From: an uncultured bacterium
Lineage (GTDB): Bacteria > Cyanobacteriota > Vampirovibrionia > Gastranaerophilales > Gastranaerophilaceae
Length of the DNA stretch: 64,000 nucleotides
Assembly: GCA_958366705.1 (NCBI GenBank)
Contig: CATXCB010000005.1
Coordinates: forward strand, 62,001 to 126,000
Reading direction: 5' to 3'
A program made the position numbers and the translations under genes. Below are positions 44,340-52,737 of this stretch, one piece after another. How positions within the stretch are numbered: the first letter of the stretch is position 1; every line of letters begins with the position of its first letter. The notes beneath the pieces were generated by a model. The model worked only from the letters and a program-made list of their open reading frames with translations, was not told where the DNA came from and did no database searches.

Positions 44340-47166
44340 AATTTTCTAAACCTTGCAAAAATTCTTTGTTATAATCTAAAGAATCTTTAGTTGCAGTAAT
44401 TGAATAAATCGGTTTAGATTTAAACACATACCTTGCTGTATTATATATATCATCAGGAGTAATTTGATCAATAATTTCAAATTGTTTATTCACATAATCA
44501 ACGCCATATGGTGTACCTACAGAAAAGAATAAATCAGCAGTTTGCCCATGACCGGATTCTATAATATTTAATATATTTGTTTTTAAAGTTTTCTTAGCAC
44601 TTTCCAAATCTTCAGGCGAAACTTTTTCTGTTTTTAATTTTTCAATATTTTCATTAAATCCATTTATAGATTTTTGAATGTTTTCATAAGTATTAACACC
44701 TGTTTCTTTATTTTCAGTGGTTGTGCCAATACTTAAAGTCATAACTCCTATATCATCATTAAAATCACATTCAGATGATACAGAATATGCCAAATGTCTT
44801 TGTTCACGTAAGTCGCTAAACAATCTTGAAGATGGAGAGCCTCCTAAAATCTCATTTAACAATTCAACACAGGTTATATCCTTTAAATTACCATTATGTT
44901 GGAATTTAAAGCCTTGTACGATATTTGCCTGATTTTTCTTATTCTCAACTGTATAAACTTGCGTTTTATCCACAGGCTTATAACTATTTACTAGAGAAAT
45001 ATCTTTTTCTTGCAATTTAGGATATTGTCCTAATGAATTAAAAATCTTTTGTTTCAACTCAGGATTTGAAGAAAATGGTGCTGTAACCACTACTTGTCCT
45101 TGACTCTTTTCAAAAATTTCTTTATAAAAAGCTTTAATATCATCTAAAGTTATTTCATCTAAGCTTTGCAATTTTTCTTCTGGAGTTACAGCAAATGGAG
45201 TACCTTCATACATAGCTTTATCAAATTTGAAATACGGTGAAGGTTCAATTGTTGATAAACGATCTTTTAACATTTCTACTGCTTTTTTAAAATTTTCTTC
45301 TGATAAATCTACATTTTGAATTTTTTCATTTAATAAAGCTAAAGACTTTTCTGTAGTATCAACTGGAAAATCTGCAAATGCTTTTATTCCATAAGGATTT
45401 GCAAATACATCTGCACCTAAAGCCAATAAATCAACTTCTTTTGAATATTCATCTAATGATTTATTTTTAGTACCACTGTTATCAAGCATTTCGGATAAAA
45501 CATCTGAAACAGCTGCCTTTTTAGGTGTCCAAATTTTAGCTCTAATAGCTATTTTTAAATTAATATTATCAGAAGTTCCATCTTTTAAAACAACCTGCAT
45601 ATTATTAGGCAATTTATATGCTTCAACAGATTTCGTATCTATTGGCTGTTTTTTATTCAATCCTGTAAAAGGAATTTGAGAAATTACATCATAACTGTTA
45701 ATTATCTCCTCTTTTTTTACACCACCAGGATGAACAACAGTTAACGCAGCTTTATTTAAATCTAAATATTTTTTAGCAATATTCATTATATCTTCAGCTG
45801 TCATCTCATCAACAATCTTGTTATATTCTTTCACTGAATCTATATTATTATTCAACATTGCTTGCCCTAATGTTTGATTTAAAGCAAAAGAATTTTCATA
45901 AATCATATTATGAGATTTTTTCATACTATTTTTTATAGCAGTTACCTCATCGTCAGTTGGTGGAGTTTTTGACAACTTATCAAGTTTGGCATATAAATCT
46001 TTTAATAAGATTTCAGAACGTACATCTGAAACATCTGCAGTAATCATATATAAAGATTTATCATTCGGACGAGAACTCAATCTTTCCGGAGAAAAGTTTA
46101 TATAAGCACCGTATGTTTTTTCTAGCTCTGCAGTCCTAGAATTTTCTAAACCGCCAGCCAAAACAGATAATGCACGCATATAGATTTTATCTTTTGTATT
46201 ATTATTTTCTGGTCCGACAAATCCTAAAAATACAGAAGTTCTACCTCCTGAATTTTTTGGAGAAATAAAATCTTGTCTTATTGCCTTATCTGTTGGAGTC
46301 ATAGTTTCAAATTTACGTTCATTTACAGGCGCATTTTTAGCAGTAAAATATTTTGATACAAGTTTCATTGTATCATCAGGATTTACTTCACCTGTAATTA
46401 CAGTAACCATATTTGCCGGATAATAATTACTTTTAAAATAATTAACAACATCATCTCTTGTTAAATTATCAATATTATTTGTTGTTCCTGCTACCAAATC
46501 TAAAGAATCTGATTTTATATTAAACAAATTTTTAATTGTTTGATTATATCCAAGACTTTCATCTGCTGACATATACATATTGATTTCAGAATTAACAATA
46601 GCCTTTTCTTTTTCTAGCTTATCCAAAAGGAATTTTGGAGATTGAATTTGTCCGGCTTGCAATTTTATTTGATTTTCTAAATCATTCTCATCTAATAAAT
46701 TTGATTCAATATAATAATCTGTTACAGAAAAAGAGGTTGACGCATTAGTATTAGCCCCCATTTTATTTACTTCGTCAAAAAACACCTTATCTCCAAGAGT
46801 TTCGGAACCGTTAAACAAGTTATGTTCTATATAATGACTAATACCACGTAGATTATCTGGTTCGTTGAATGAACCTGTGTTAACATAAGTTTTTACAACA
46901 GTTGGACCATCTTTTGGAAGTATTACAACTTTTTGTCCATTAGCTAATTTATAACATTTTGCAGTTAATTTATCAGAGATTTTTACATCTTCGATAAAAT
47001 TATATCCAATTGGAGTGGACACATTATAATCAGGAGTGACATTTGAAAGCTTCTCCACTTGATTATTTTGAACAACATCACTTGCAAAACTTGGATTTTG
47101 CTTTTTAATCTGTTTGTTTGGCGTAATATTAGACGCCATGATTTGATAATTATTATTTATTTCCAT
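44332..47166 (-). CDS. M16 family zinc peptidase
   Basis: The 944-residue protein consists of two M16 halves. The N-terminal half has the inverted zinc motif HYIEH (in ISHYIEHNLFNGSE) and the distal Glu in KEKAIVNSEINMY, so it is the catalytic half. The C-terminal half (about residue 520 on) has the R/Y-type helix region LLNEILGGSPSSRLFSDLREQRHLAYSV typical of the non-catalytic domain. There is no signal peptide. The Asn-rich N-terminus includes KKQNPSFAS. The start ATG at 47164-47166 lies directly behind a hairpin plus T6. A longer ORF to 47199 would be translated through that hairpin. Confidence 0.88.
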   Translation of the reverse strand: MEINNNYQIMASNITPNKQIKKQNPSFASDVVQNNQVEKLSNVTPDYNVSTPIGYNFIEDVKISDKLTAKCYKLANGQKVVILPKDGPTVVKTYVNTGSFNEPDNLRGISHYIEHNLFNGSETLGDKVFFDEVNKMGANTNASTSFSVTDYYIESNLLDENDLENQIKLQAGQIQSPKFLLDKLEKEKAIVNSEINMYMSADESLGYNQTIKNLFNIKSDSLDLVAGTTNNIDNLTRDDVVNYFKSNYYPANMVTVITGEVNPDDTMKLVSKYFTAKNAPVNERKFETMTPTDKAIRQDFISPKNSGGRTSVFLGFVGPENNNTKDKIYMRALSVLAGGLENSRTAELEKTYGAYINFSPERLSSRPNDKSLYMITADVSDVRSEILLKDLYAKLDKLSKTPPTDDEVTAIKNSMKKSHNMIYENSFALNQTLGQAMLNNNIDSVKEYNKIVDEMTAEDIMNIAKKYLDLNKAALTVVHPGGVKKEEIINSYDVISQIPFTGLNKKQPIDTKSVEAYKLPNNMQVVLKDGTSDNINLKIAIRAKIWTPKKAAVSDVLSEMLDNSGTKNKSLDEYSKEVDLLALGADVFANPYGIKAFADFPVDTTEKSLALLNEKIQNVDLSEENFKKAVEMLKDRLSTIEPSPYFKFDKAMYEGTPFAVTPEEKLQSLDEITLDDIKAFYKEIFEKSQGQVVVTAPFSSNPELKQKIFNSLGQYPKLQEKDISLVNSYKPVDKTQVYTVENKKNQANIVQGFKFQHNGNLKDITCVELLNEILGGSPSSRLFSDLREQRHLAYSVSSECDFNDDIGVMTLSIGTTTENKETGVNTYENIQKSINGFNENIEKLKTEKVSPEDLESAKKTLKTNILNIIESGHGQTADLFFSVGTPYGVDYVNKQFEIIDQITPDDIYNTARYVFKSKPIYSITATKDSLDYNKEFLQGLENSK

Positions 47167-47167
47167 A

Positions 47168-47210
47168 AAAAATCTACCTATGTATTTATAAAAACACATA
47201 AGTAGATTTT
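47168..47210 (-). terminator. Hairpin plus T-run touching the M16 start codon
   Basis: On the minus strand AAAATCTACTTATGT pairs with ACATAGGTAGATTTT (one G-U), followed by T's and then the ATG of the M16 gene. It most likely ends purA read-through transcripts. It may also act as a control point for the peptidase gene. Confidence 0.65.
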
Positions 47211-47245
47211 ATTGCTTAAAATTTAAGAAAGATTTACAAATTCAA

Positions 47246-48529
47246 TTAAGATTTAAATATAGTTTGCTCTCTATCCGGTCCAACTGAAACTATAGAAATC
47301 GGTGTTTCTAAAATTTCTTCAAGTCTTTCCAAGTAGTTTCTGGCATTTTCCGGTAAATCTTCGTACGTTCTAATTGAAGTAATATCTTGCTTCCAACCTT
47401 TATGTGTTTCATAAACCGGTTCCAAATATTTATGAATATACACATCAGTCGGATATGAAGTATAAACTTTACCATCACGGGTATCTTTATACGCTGTACA
47501 AACTTTTATTTCATCAAAAGTATCAAATACATCAATTTTAGTAAGAGCAATTGATGTTAAACCTCCAACCAAACATGCATATTTCATTGTAACTGCATCA
47601 AACCATCCGCAGCGTCTTGGACGACCTGTAGTTACTCCAAATTCATGTCCGATATCTTGAATAGACTTACCTACTTCGTCTGTCAACTCAGAAACAAAAG
47701 GACCTTCGCCAACTCTTGTACAATAAGCTTTAGCAACACCAATAACTTCATCAATCATCTTAGGGCCATAACCTGAACCTGTACAAGCGCCGCCGCCGAT
47801 TGGATTAGAACTTGTAACAAAAGGATATGTACCAAAGTCAACGTCAAGCATTACACCTTGAGCACCTTCAAATAAAACCTTCTTACCTGAACGTTTTGCA
47901 TCTCTTAGCATATCTTGCCAATCAAAACATACATAAGGTTTGAAAATTTCTGCATATCTTTTGCATAATTCTAAAACTTCATCTTTTGTATATGTTTTTA
48001 AATTATACAATTCTTTTAATTGTTTATTTTTTATTGGTAGAATTACATCTAACTTTTCTGATAAAGCTTCCGGAGAATATAAATCTCCAACTTTTAAAGC
48101 AATTCTTTGCATTTTATCTGTATAAGTTGGTCCAATTCCTTTTTTTGTAGTACCAATTTTACCTTTTGTTGCAGTATTTTCAGAATATCCATCAACTTCG
48201 GTATGCCAAGGCATTGTTATTGTTGCCAATGGGCTTACTTTTAAGCCTGAAACATCAATATTTTCAGCTTTTAATCCATTAAGTTCTTCTTCAAAATACT
48301 CTGGAAGAATAACTGTACCATTCCCAATTAAGCAAGTTTTACCTTTATATAAAATACCAGAAGGTATCAAGTGAAACTTAAAAGTTTTACCATGAGCAAC
48401 TACAGTATGACCTGCATTACATCCACCCTGGTATCTAATAATTAAATCTGCATCTTGAGCTAAAAGGTCAGTAATTTTTGCTTTACCTTCATCACCCCAT
48501 TGAGCCCCGATAACAACCTTGTTTGTCAT
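47246..48529 (-). CDS. purA: Adenylosuccinate synthetase
   Basis: PurA makes adenylosuccinate from IMP, aspartate and GTP, the first committed AMP step. The full-length 427-residue enzyme has VVIGAQWGDEGKAKITDLLA (GTP/IMP loop), QGGCNAGHTVV, GIGPTYTDKMQR, FEGAQGVMLDVDFGTYPFVTSSN and TGRPRRCGWFD. The loop reads GKAK where GKGK is usual, a small change. The start is ATG 48527-48529 behind GAGGGA. An ORF extension to 48544 is not needed. Confidence 0.96.
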   Translation of the reverse strand: MTNKVVIGAQWGDEGKAKITDLLAQDADLIIRYQGGCNAGHTVVAHGKTFKFHLIPSGILYKGKTCLIGNGTVILPEYFEEELNGLKAENIDVSGLKVSPLATITMPWHTEVDGYSENTATKGKIGTTKKGIGPTYTDKMQRIALKVGDLYSPEALSEKLDVILPIKNKQLKELYNLKTYTKDEVLELCKRYAEIFKPYVCFDWQDMLRDAKRSGKKVLFEGAQGVMLDVDFGTYPFVTSSNPIGGGACTGSGYGPKMIDEVIGVAKAYCTRVGEGPFVSELTDEVGKSIQDIGHEFGVTTGRPRRCGWFDAVTMKYACLVGGLTSIALTKIDVFDTFDEIKVCTAYKDTRDGKVYTSYPTDVYIHKYLEPVYETHKGWKQDITSIRTYEDLPENARNYLERLEEILETPISIVSVGPDREQTIFKS

Positions 48530-48599
48530 AAATAAATCCCTCATTTTTTAGTACATATCGCACATTACATTTTACCATAAAAAGGTGATAACAAAAGTT

Positions 48600-49364
48600 T
48601 TATGGATTATAATTTCCTGTACAATAAGCCTTAAAACCTCTGGTACACTTTAAATAATCTAAATTTTTATGATTTAAAACATATCCGGCACAGGTAGTTC
48701 CATTCCACCATCCTGCACCAGAAGATTTTGACGGATTACAATCTGATTTCTTATGCCATCCAACAACTCCATAAGGAATAATACCCCTATCCAATATAGC
48801 AAATAAAAATAAATCTTTCCCCCACATAGGTTTATTATCTTTGCCTGTTATATTTACCATAATTAAATGTGCACTCAACATTTGTGAATTTCCAAAAGCT
48901 CCAATATAACATCCATCATCACAATCTTGTTTAGAAATTGCAGGAGTTTGAGAGCCTGTATTGTCAATATTTATCTTAGTTGTATTCCCTAAAATCAAAT
49001 TATAAGTATAGGCAACGTTAGTATTTTTACCATTCATATCTACAGGCATCTGAGTATCTTTACATTTAGTGTTTTTATTATCACATATCAAATATGTTTT
49101 CAGATACGGAGTTAATTTATCAATAATTTGAGCCCGTGCCTCATCCTGATTTGAACTCAAATTCCACGCACTAATAGGACCATTATCTTCAGTTGAGAGT
49201 TTATACGCTTGATTCAATATTGAATAAACTTCAGTTAAAGAATGAACAATAACTTTCTCCTGATATGCATGAATCAATGTCGGAAGCGTAAACGCTGCAA
49301 CAACCCCAATAATTCCTAGAGTTATAAGTACTTCAGCCAAAGTAAATCCTAAATTTTTCTTCAT
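48600..49364 (-). CDS. Pilin-like secreted protein next to an XRE regulator
   Basis: A 254-residue protein with the leader MKKNLG and then FTLAEVLITLGIIGVVAAFTLPTLI. The globular domain opens with a conserved-looking helix (VYSILNQAYKLSTEDNGPISAWNL), similar to the 10562 protein (SQLSQAIRLSEDENGDLSGWDL), and has eight or more Cys residues. It is secreted by prepilin peptidase processing. It is transcribed from a consensus promoter (49399-49427) and divergent from an XRE-type regulator gene. Confidence 0.88.
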   Translation of the reverse strand: MKKNLGFTLAEVLITLGIIGVVAAFTLPTLIHAYQEKVIVHSLTEVYSILNQAYKLSTEDNGPISAWNLSSNQDEARAQIIDKLTPYLKTYLICDNKNTKCKDTQMPVDMNGKNTNVAYTYNLILGNTTKINIDNTGSQTPAISKQDCDDGCYIGAFGNSQMLSAHLIMVNITGKDNKPMWGKDLFLFAILDRGIIPYGVVGWHKKSDCNPSKSSGAGWWNGTTCAGYVLNHKNLDYLKCTRGFKAYCTGNYNP

Positions 49365-49398
49365 AATTCCTCTATTTAATATATAGAAAACTAATATA

Positions 49399-49427
49399 AT
49401 TATACGTATTAAACAGATTTATGTCAA
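49399..49427 (-). promoter_or_regulatory. Consensus promoter of the pilin-like gene at 48600
   Basis: TTGACA (49422-49427), 17-base spacer, TATAAT (49399-49404) on the minus strand. Between it and the XRE gene is an inverted repeat CAATA-N5-TATTG (49472-49486), a candidate binding site for the regulator. Confidence 0.8.
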
Positions 49428-49521
49428 TCTTAAAAGTATAATTTCAGAACAATATACCTATAAAATCGTTAAAATTTTCTTCAATAGAAAGTATTGTTTA
49501 ATAATAAAAGAGGAAAATTAT

Positions 49522-49827
49522 ATGCTATTAAAACAAGCATTAGGGCAAAATATTCAAAAACTTAGAAAAAAACAAAAAATAACTCAGGAAAGACTTGCAG
49601 AACTTGTAGGTATTGATCAAAAAAATATTAGTAAAATTGAAAACGGTAACAATTACCCAACAGCAGAGAATCTAACAGCAATAGCAAATGCCCTTAATGT
49701 TAATATCTATGAATTATTTGTTTTCAATGATATTCCGTACGAAGACATGAAAAAAGAACTTATAAAAGCTCTAGATAATAAACATAACGTTCTATATTTA
49801 TATAAATGCCTAAAAACTCAACAATAA
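49522..49827 (+). CDS. XRE-family transcriptional regulator
   Basis: The 101-residue protein has a Cro/CI-type helix-turn-helix at about residues 8-62: LGQNIQKLRKKQKITQERLAELVGIDQKNISKIENGNNYPTAENLTAIANALNVN. A short helical tail (63-101) may dimerise. The ribosome-binding site AGAGGA is about 9 bases upstream. It is divergent from the pilin-like gene at 48600, which suggests it controls that gene or itself. Confidence 0.88.
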   Translation: MLLKQALGQNIQKLRKKQKITQERLAELVGIDQKNISKIENGNNYPTAENLTAIANALNVNIYELFVFNDIPYEDMKKELIKALDNKHNVLYLYKCLKTQQ

Positions 49828-49831
49828 TAAA

Positions 49832-50827
49832 TTATTTTTCTAAAAACTTTGGTAAGATTTCAAAAACATCACCAACAATGCCGCAATCAGCGATTTCAAA
49901 AATTGGAGCGCTTACATCATTATTAATTGCAATAATATAATCAGCTCCCTGCATACCTACAGTATGCTGAATCGCGCCAGATATCGCGCAAGCAATATAA
50001 ACTTTAGGATGAACAGTTTTACCGGTTTGTCCAACCTGAATTGATTGTGGCGCCAACCCCATCTCTACAGCTCCTCTTGTTGCTGCAATTGTTCCTCCAA
50101 TTGAATCTGCAAATTCTTTTATAAGTTTAAAACCTTTATCATTTTTCAAGCCTTTACCGCCTGCAACAATAATTTCTGCAGAATCTAAATCATTTATAAC
50201 AGTTTCAACAGTTTTCTTAAATTCAAGAATTTGTACATGATTTTTTAGATACGAAATATTAACAGGACAGGAAATAAATTCTGTATTTTTTGTCTCTTCA
50301 TCAAGAATTACCTTAAAAACATTAGGACGAACAGTTGCCATTTGCGGATAATTACGACATAAAATTGTTGCCATTAACTGACCGCCAAAAGTTGGACGTG
50401 TCGCTGCAAGCTTACCATCCTCATTTATATCAAGCTCAATACAATCCGCAGTTAAACCGGTACCTAGAGCACTTGCAACTCTGGGAGCCAGGTCTCGACC
50501 TTGATTTGTTGCTCCAATTAGCAGTATTTCAGGTTTTACAACACCTACAAGGTCAACTAACAATTTTGAATAATATTCCGTAGAATAATCTTTTAATGCC
50601 TCGTCTTCAAAATAATAAACTTTATCTACACCCATATTTTGAAAAGATTCTTTATATGAGTCTATCATACCAGGATGTGTAAAAACCGCAGCATTAATTT
50701 CTACATTCCCGAGTTTTTTAGCCAGAATTTTTGCTTTTGTCAGTAGTTCAAAAAAAACAGTATGAATATAGTATTCATGCGTAATTTGTGCATACACTAA
50801 TATACCTGAATAACCATTATTTGCCAT
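49832..50827 (-). CDS. etfA: Electron transfer flavoprotein, alpha subunit
   Basis: The 331-residue EtfA has an N-terminal alpha/beta domain and the C-terminal FAD domain with GGKGLKNDKGFKLIKEFAD, AATRGAVEMGLAPQSIQVGQTGKTVHPKVYIACAISGAIQHTVGMQ and IIAINNDVSAPIFEIADCGIVGD. It accepts electrons as a heterodimer with EtfB. The start ATG at 50825-50827 is inside the end of etfB, behind AGGGG. It is the last gene of the nfnA-like/small Cys protein/etfB/etfA operon. Confidence 0.95.
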   Translation of the reverse strand: MANNGYSGILVYAQITHEYYIHTVFFELLTKAKILAKKLGNVEINAAVFTHPGMIDSYKESFQNMGVDKVYYFEDEALKDYSTEYYSKLLVDLVGVVKPEILLIGATNQGRDLAPRVASALGTGLTADCIELDINEDGKLAATRPTFGGQLMATILCRNYPQMATVRPNVFKVILDEETKNTEFISCPVNISYLKNHVQILEFKKTVETVINDLDSAEIIVAGGKGLKNDKGFKLIKEFADSIGGTIAATRGAVEMGLAPQSIQVGQTGKTVHPKVYIACAISGAIQHTVGMQGADYIIAINNDVSAPIFEIADCGIVGDVFEILPKFLEK

Positions 50828-51620
50828 TATCAATAACCCCTAAAGATTGTAATTTGTCTCTTAATAAATTTACACTATCATCAATATTCATTGTAAATTT
50901 CTGAGCATTATGCGCCGGCATATTTCGAAAGGCTTTGCTAACATAAGTAGGTGATCCTTTTATCCCAACTTTTTCCGGAGTTAATCCTATATCTTCCATT
51001 GAACAATGCCTGATTTGTTTTGAATAAGCTTTTTTTATACCATTGATTAATGGACGTTCAGGTTCTTTATCATTTTGTAAAACACATATTACAGACGGAA
51101 GTATAACTTTAACCCGTTCTACCCCATCCTCAACCTCTTTAATTACCTCAAGAGATTTATGCTCATATGCAACAAAATCTTTCACATAAGTAACCTGCGG
51201 GATATCCAAAAAATTAGCAATATTTGGACCTGTTTGAGCTGTATCTCCGTCAACAGCAAACTGTCCGCAAATAATTAAATCAAAATCAGGCAACACTGTT
51301 CTAATTGAACGGGACAATGTCAGACCGGTAGCATAAGTATCTGCACCTGCAAACTTTTTGTCAGAAATTAGTACAGCTTCATCACAACCAACAGCCATAA
51401 GTTTTCGAAGCATATCTTCAGCTTGAGACGGCCCCATCGTAAACGCAGTGATATGGACATCTTTTATTTCTGATTTAATTTTCAAAGCAAATTCACATGC
51501 ATATACATCGAAAGGATTGATAATACTTTCAACCCCTTCTCTTTGTATAGTATTATGTTCTGTCCACTTTATATCAGAAGTGTCAGGAACTTGTTTTACA
51601 CATAAAGCAATTTTTAACAT
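50817..51620 (-). CDS. etfB: Electron transfer flavoprotein, beta subunit
   Basis: The 267-residue EtfB starts LKIALCVKQVPDTSDIKW and has the nucleotide-binding segment DLIICGQFAVDGDTAQTGPNIANFL. In bifurcating Etfs this subunit carries the second FAD. It starts 12 bases after the small Cys protein and overlaps etfA by 11 bases. No acyl-CoA dehydrogenase is adjacent, so its partner is unknown. Confidence 0.95.
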   Translation of the reverse strand: MLKIALCVKQVPDTSDIKWTEHNTIQREGVESIINPFDVYACEFALKIKSEIKDVHITAFTMGPSQAEDMLRKLMAVGCDEAVLISDKKFAGADTYATGLTLSRSIRTVLPDFDLIICGQFAVDGDTAQTGPNIANFLDIPQVTYVKDFVAYEHKSLEVIKEVEDGVERVKVILPSVICVLQNDKEPERPLINGIKKAYSKQIRHCSMEDIGLTPEKVGIKGSPTYVSKAFRNMPAHNAQKFTMNIDDSVNLLRDKLQSLGVIDNGK

Positions 51621-51632
51621 AATAACATCTTA

Positions 51633-51818
51633 TTACTTAGTTTGTTGTTTTGCCTTCTGCTTTTGGTTAGCCTCCAACAGGGCATTATAAGCAAGCAAAT
51701 ACATTGAACACTTCTGCACACTAGGCACATACCATGCACATTTTGTTTGACTGCAAACCATGTCAATGCCAGAACCAATACTAATTAACGGACAAACCGG
51801 AATATCATTTCTACCCAT
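51633..51818 (-). CDS. Small four-cysteine protein in the Etf operon
   Basis: The 61-residue protein has Cys9, Cys22, Cys27 and Cys37, spaced C-x12-C-x4-C-x9-C, and the motif CPLISIGSG. This could bind an iron-sulphur cluster or zinc. The C-terminus is Gln/Lys-rich and helical. GGAGAG lies about 7 bases before the ATG. It is 12 bases from both neighbours, so it is certainly in the nfnA-like/etf operon. Similar small proteins occur in anaerobes to my recollection, but I know of no function. Confidence 0.75.
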   Translation of the reverse strand: MGRNDIPVCPLISIGSGIDMVCSQTKCAWYVPSVQKCSMYLLAYNALLEANQKQKAKQQTK

Positions 51819-51830
51819 AAATACTCTCTC

Positions 51831-52673
51831 CTACACTTTTTCAGCTTGTTTTAACAAATTACAATTTTCGCTGCGTTTACGTTCTTGATCTTTATAAATT
51901 CTGGTTCTATTGATTACTTCATCAAAATCAATTTTATGAGCATCAAAATCCGGTCCATCAACGCAAGCAAACTTAGTTTCACCACCTACAGTAACACGGC
52001 ATGCACCACACATTCCAGTACCGTCAACCATAATAGGGTTCATACTGGCTTCTGTATAAATACCTTTATCTCTTGTAAGTTCAGCTACAGCTCTCATCAT
52101 CGGCATAGGACCAACTGCAATAACGTAATCAACTTTTTCTTTCTCAATAATATCTTGAAGAACAGTTGTACCAAAACCTTTAATACCATAAGAACCATCA
52201 TCTGTAGTTAAGAACAATTCAGTACAAGCATCTTTCATTTTATCTTCCCAGAACAATAAATCTTTTGTTCTAGCACCAGCTATCATATAGACTTTGTTGC
52301 CAGCTTCTTTCAATGCTTTAGAAATCAAATAGCAAGGTGCAGCACCGTAACCTCCGGCAACACAAACAGCTGTACCATATTTTTTAATATGAGTAGGTTT
52401 TCCCAAAGGACCTACAATATCAACAAGTTCATCCCCAACACCTAATTGTGCAAGTTTTTTTGTAGAATATCCGACAGCCATAAATACTAAAGTTAAATGA
52501 CCTTTTTCTTTATCCACATCAGCGATAGTCAAAGGAACTCTTTCACCGTCTTCTTCAACTCTAAATATAATAAATTGCCCTGCTTTAGCATTTCTAACAA
52601 CATATGGCGCATCAATAGTTATTTCATATTGATTTGGACAAATCTCTTTTTTTGATAAAATCTTATATCCCAT
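51831..52673 (-). CDS. NfnA/SudB-like FAD-NAD(P)-2Fe2S oxidoreductase subunit
   Basis: The 280-residue protein resembles the ferredoxin:NADP oxidoreductase small subunit (NfnA) and PyrK-type flavoproteins. It has an FAD domain with ERVPLTIAD, an NAD domain with VCVAGGYGAAPC, and a C-terminal 2Fe-2S motif GTGMCGACRVTVGGETKFACVDGPDFD. The start is ATG 52671-52673 behind AAGGAG. Its usual large partner (NfnB/GltA type) is absent. Instead it begins an operon with a four-Cys protein and EtfAB, which suggests NAD(P)H-Etf electron flow. Confidence 0.85.
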   Translation of the reverse strand: MGYKILSKKEICPNQYEITIDAPYVVRNAKAGQFIIFRVEEDGERVPLTIADVDKEKGHLTLVFMAVGYSTKKLAQLGVGDELVDIVGPLGKPTHIKKYGTAVCVAGGYGAAPCYLISKALKEAGNKVYMIAGARTKDLLFWEDKMKDACTELFLTTDDGSYGIKGFGTTVLQDIIEKEKVDYVIAVGPMPMMRAVAELTRDKGIYTEASMNPIMVDGTGMCGACRVTVGGETKFACVDGPDFDAHKIDFDEVINRTRIYKDQERKRSENCNLLKQAEKV

Positions 52674-52737
52674 GGTTCTCTCCTTATCTATCATTTTATG
52701 AAAATTATACTATAAAAAGTAAAAATTGGCTAGTATA

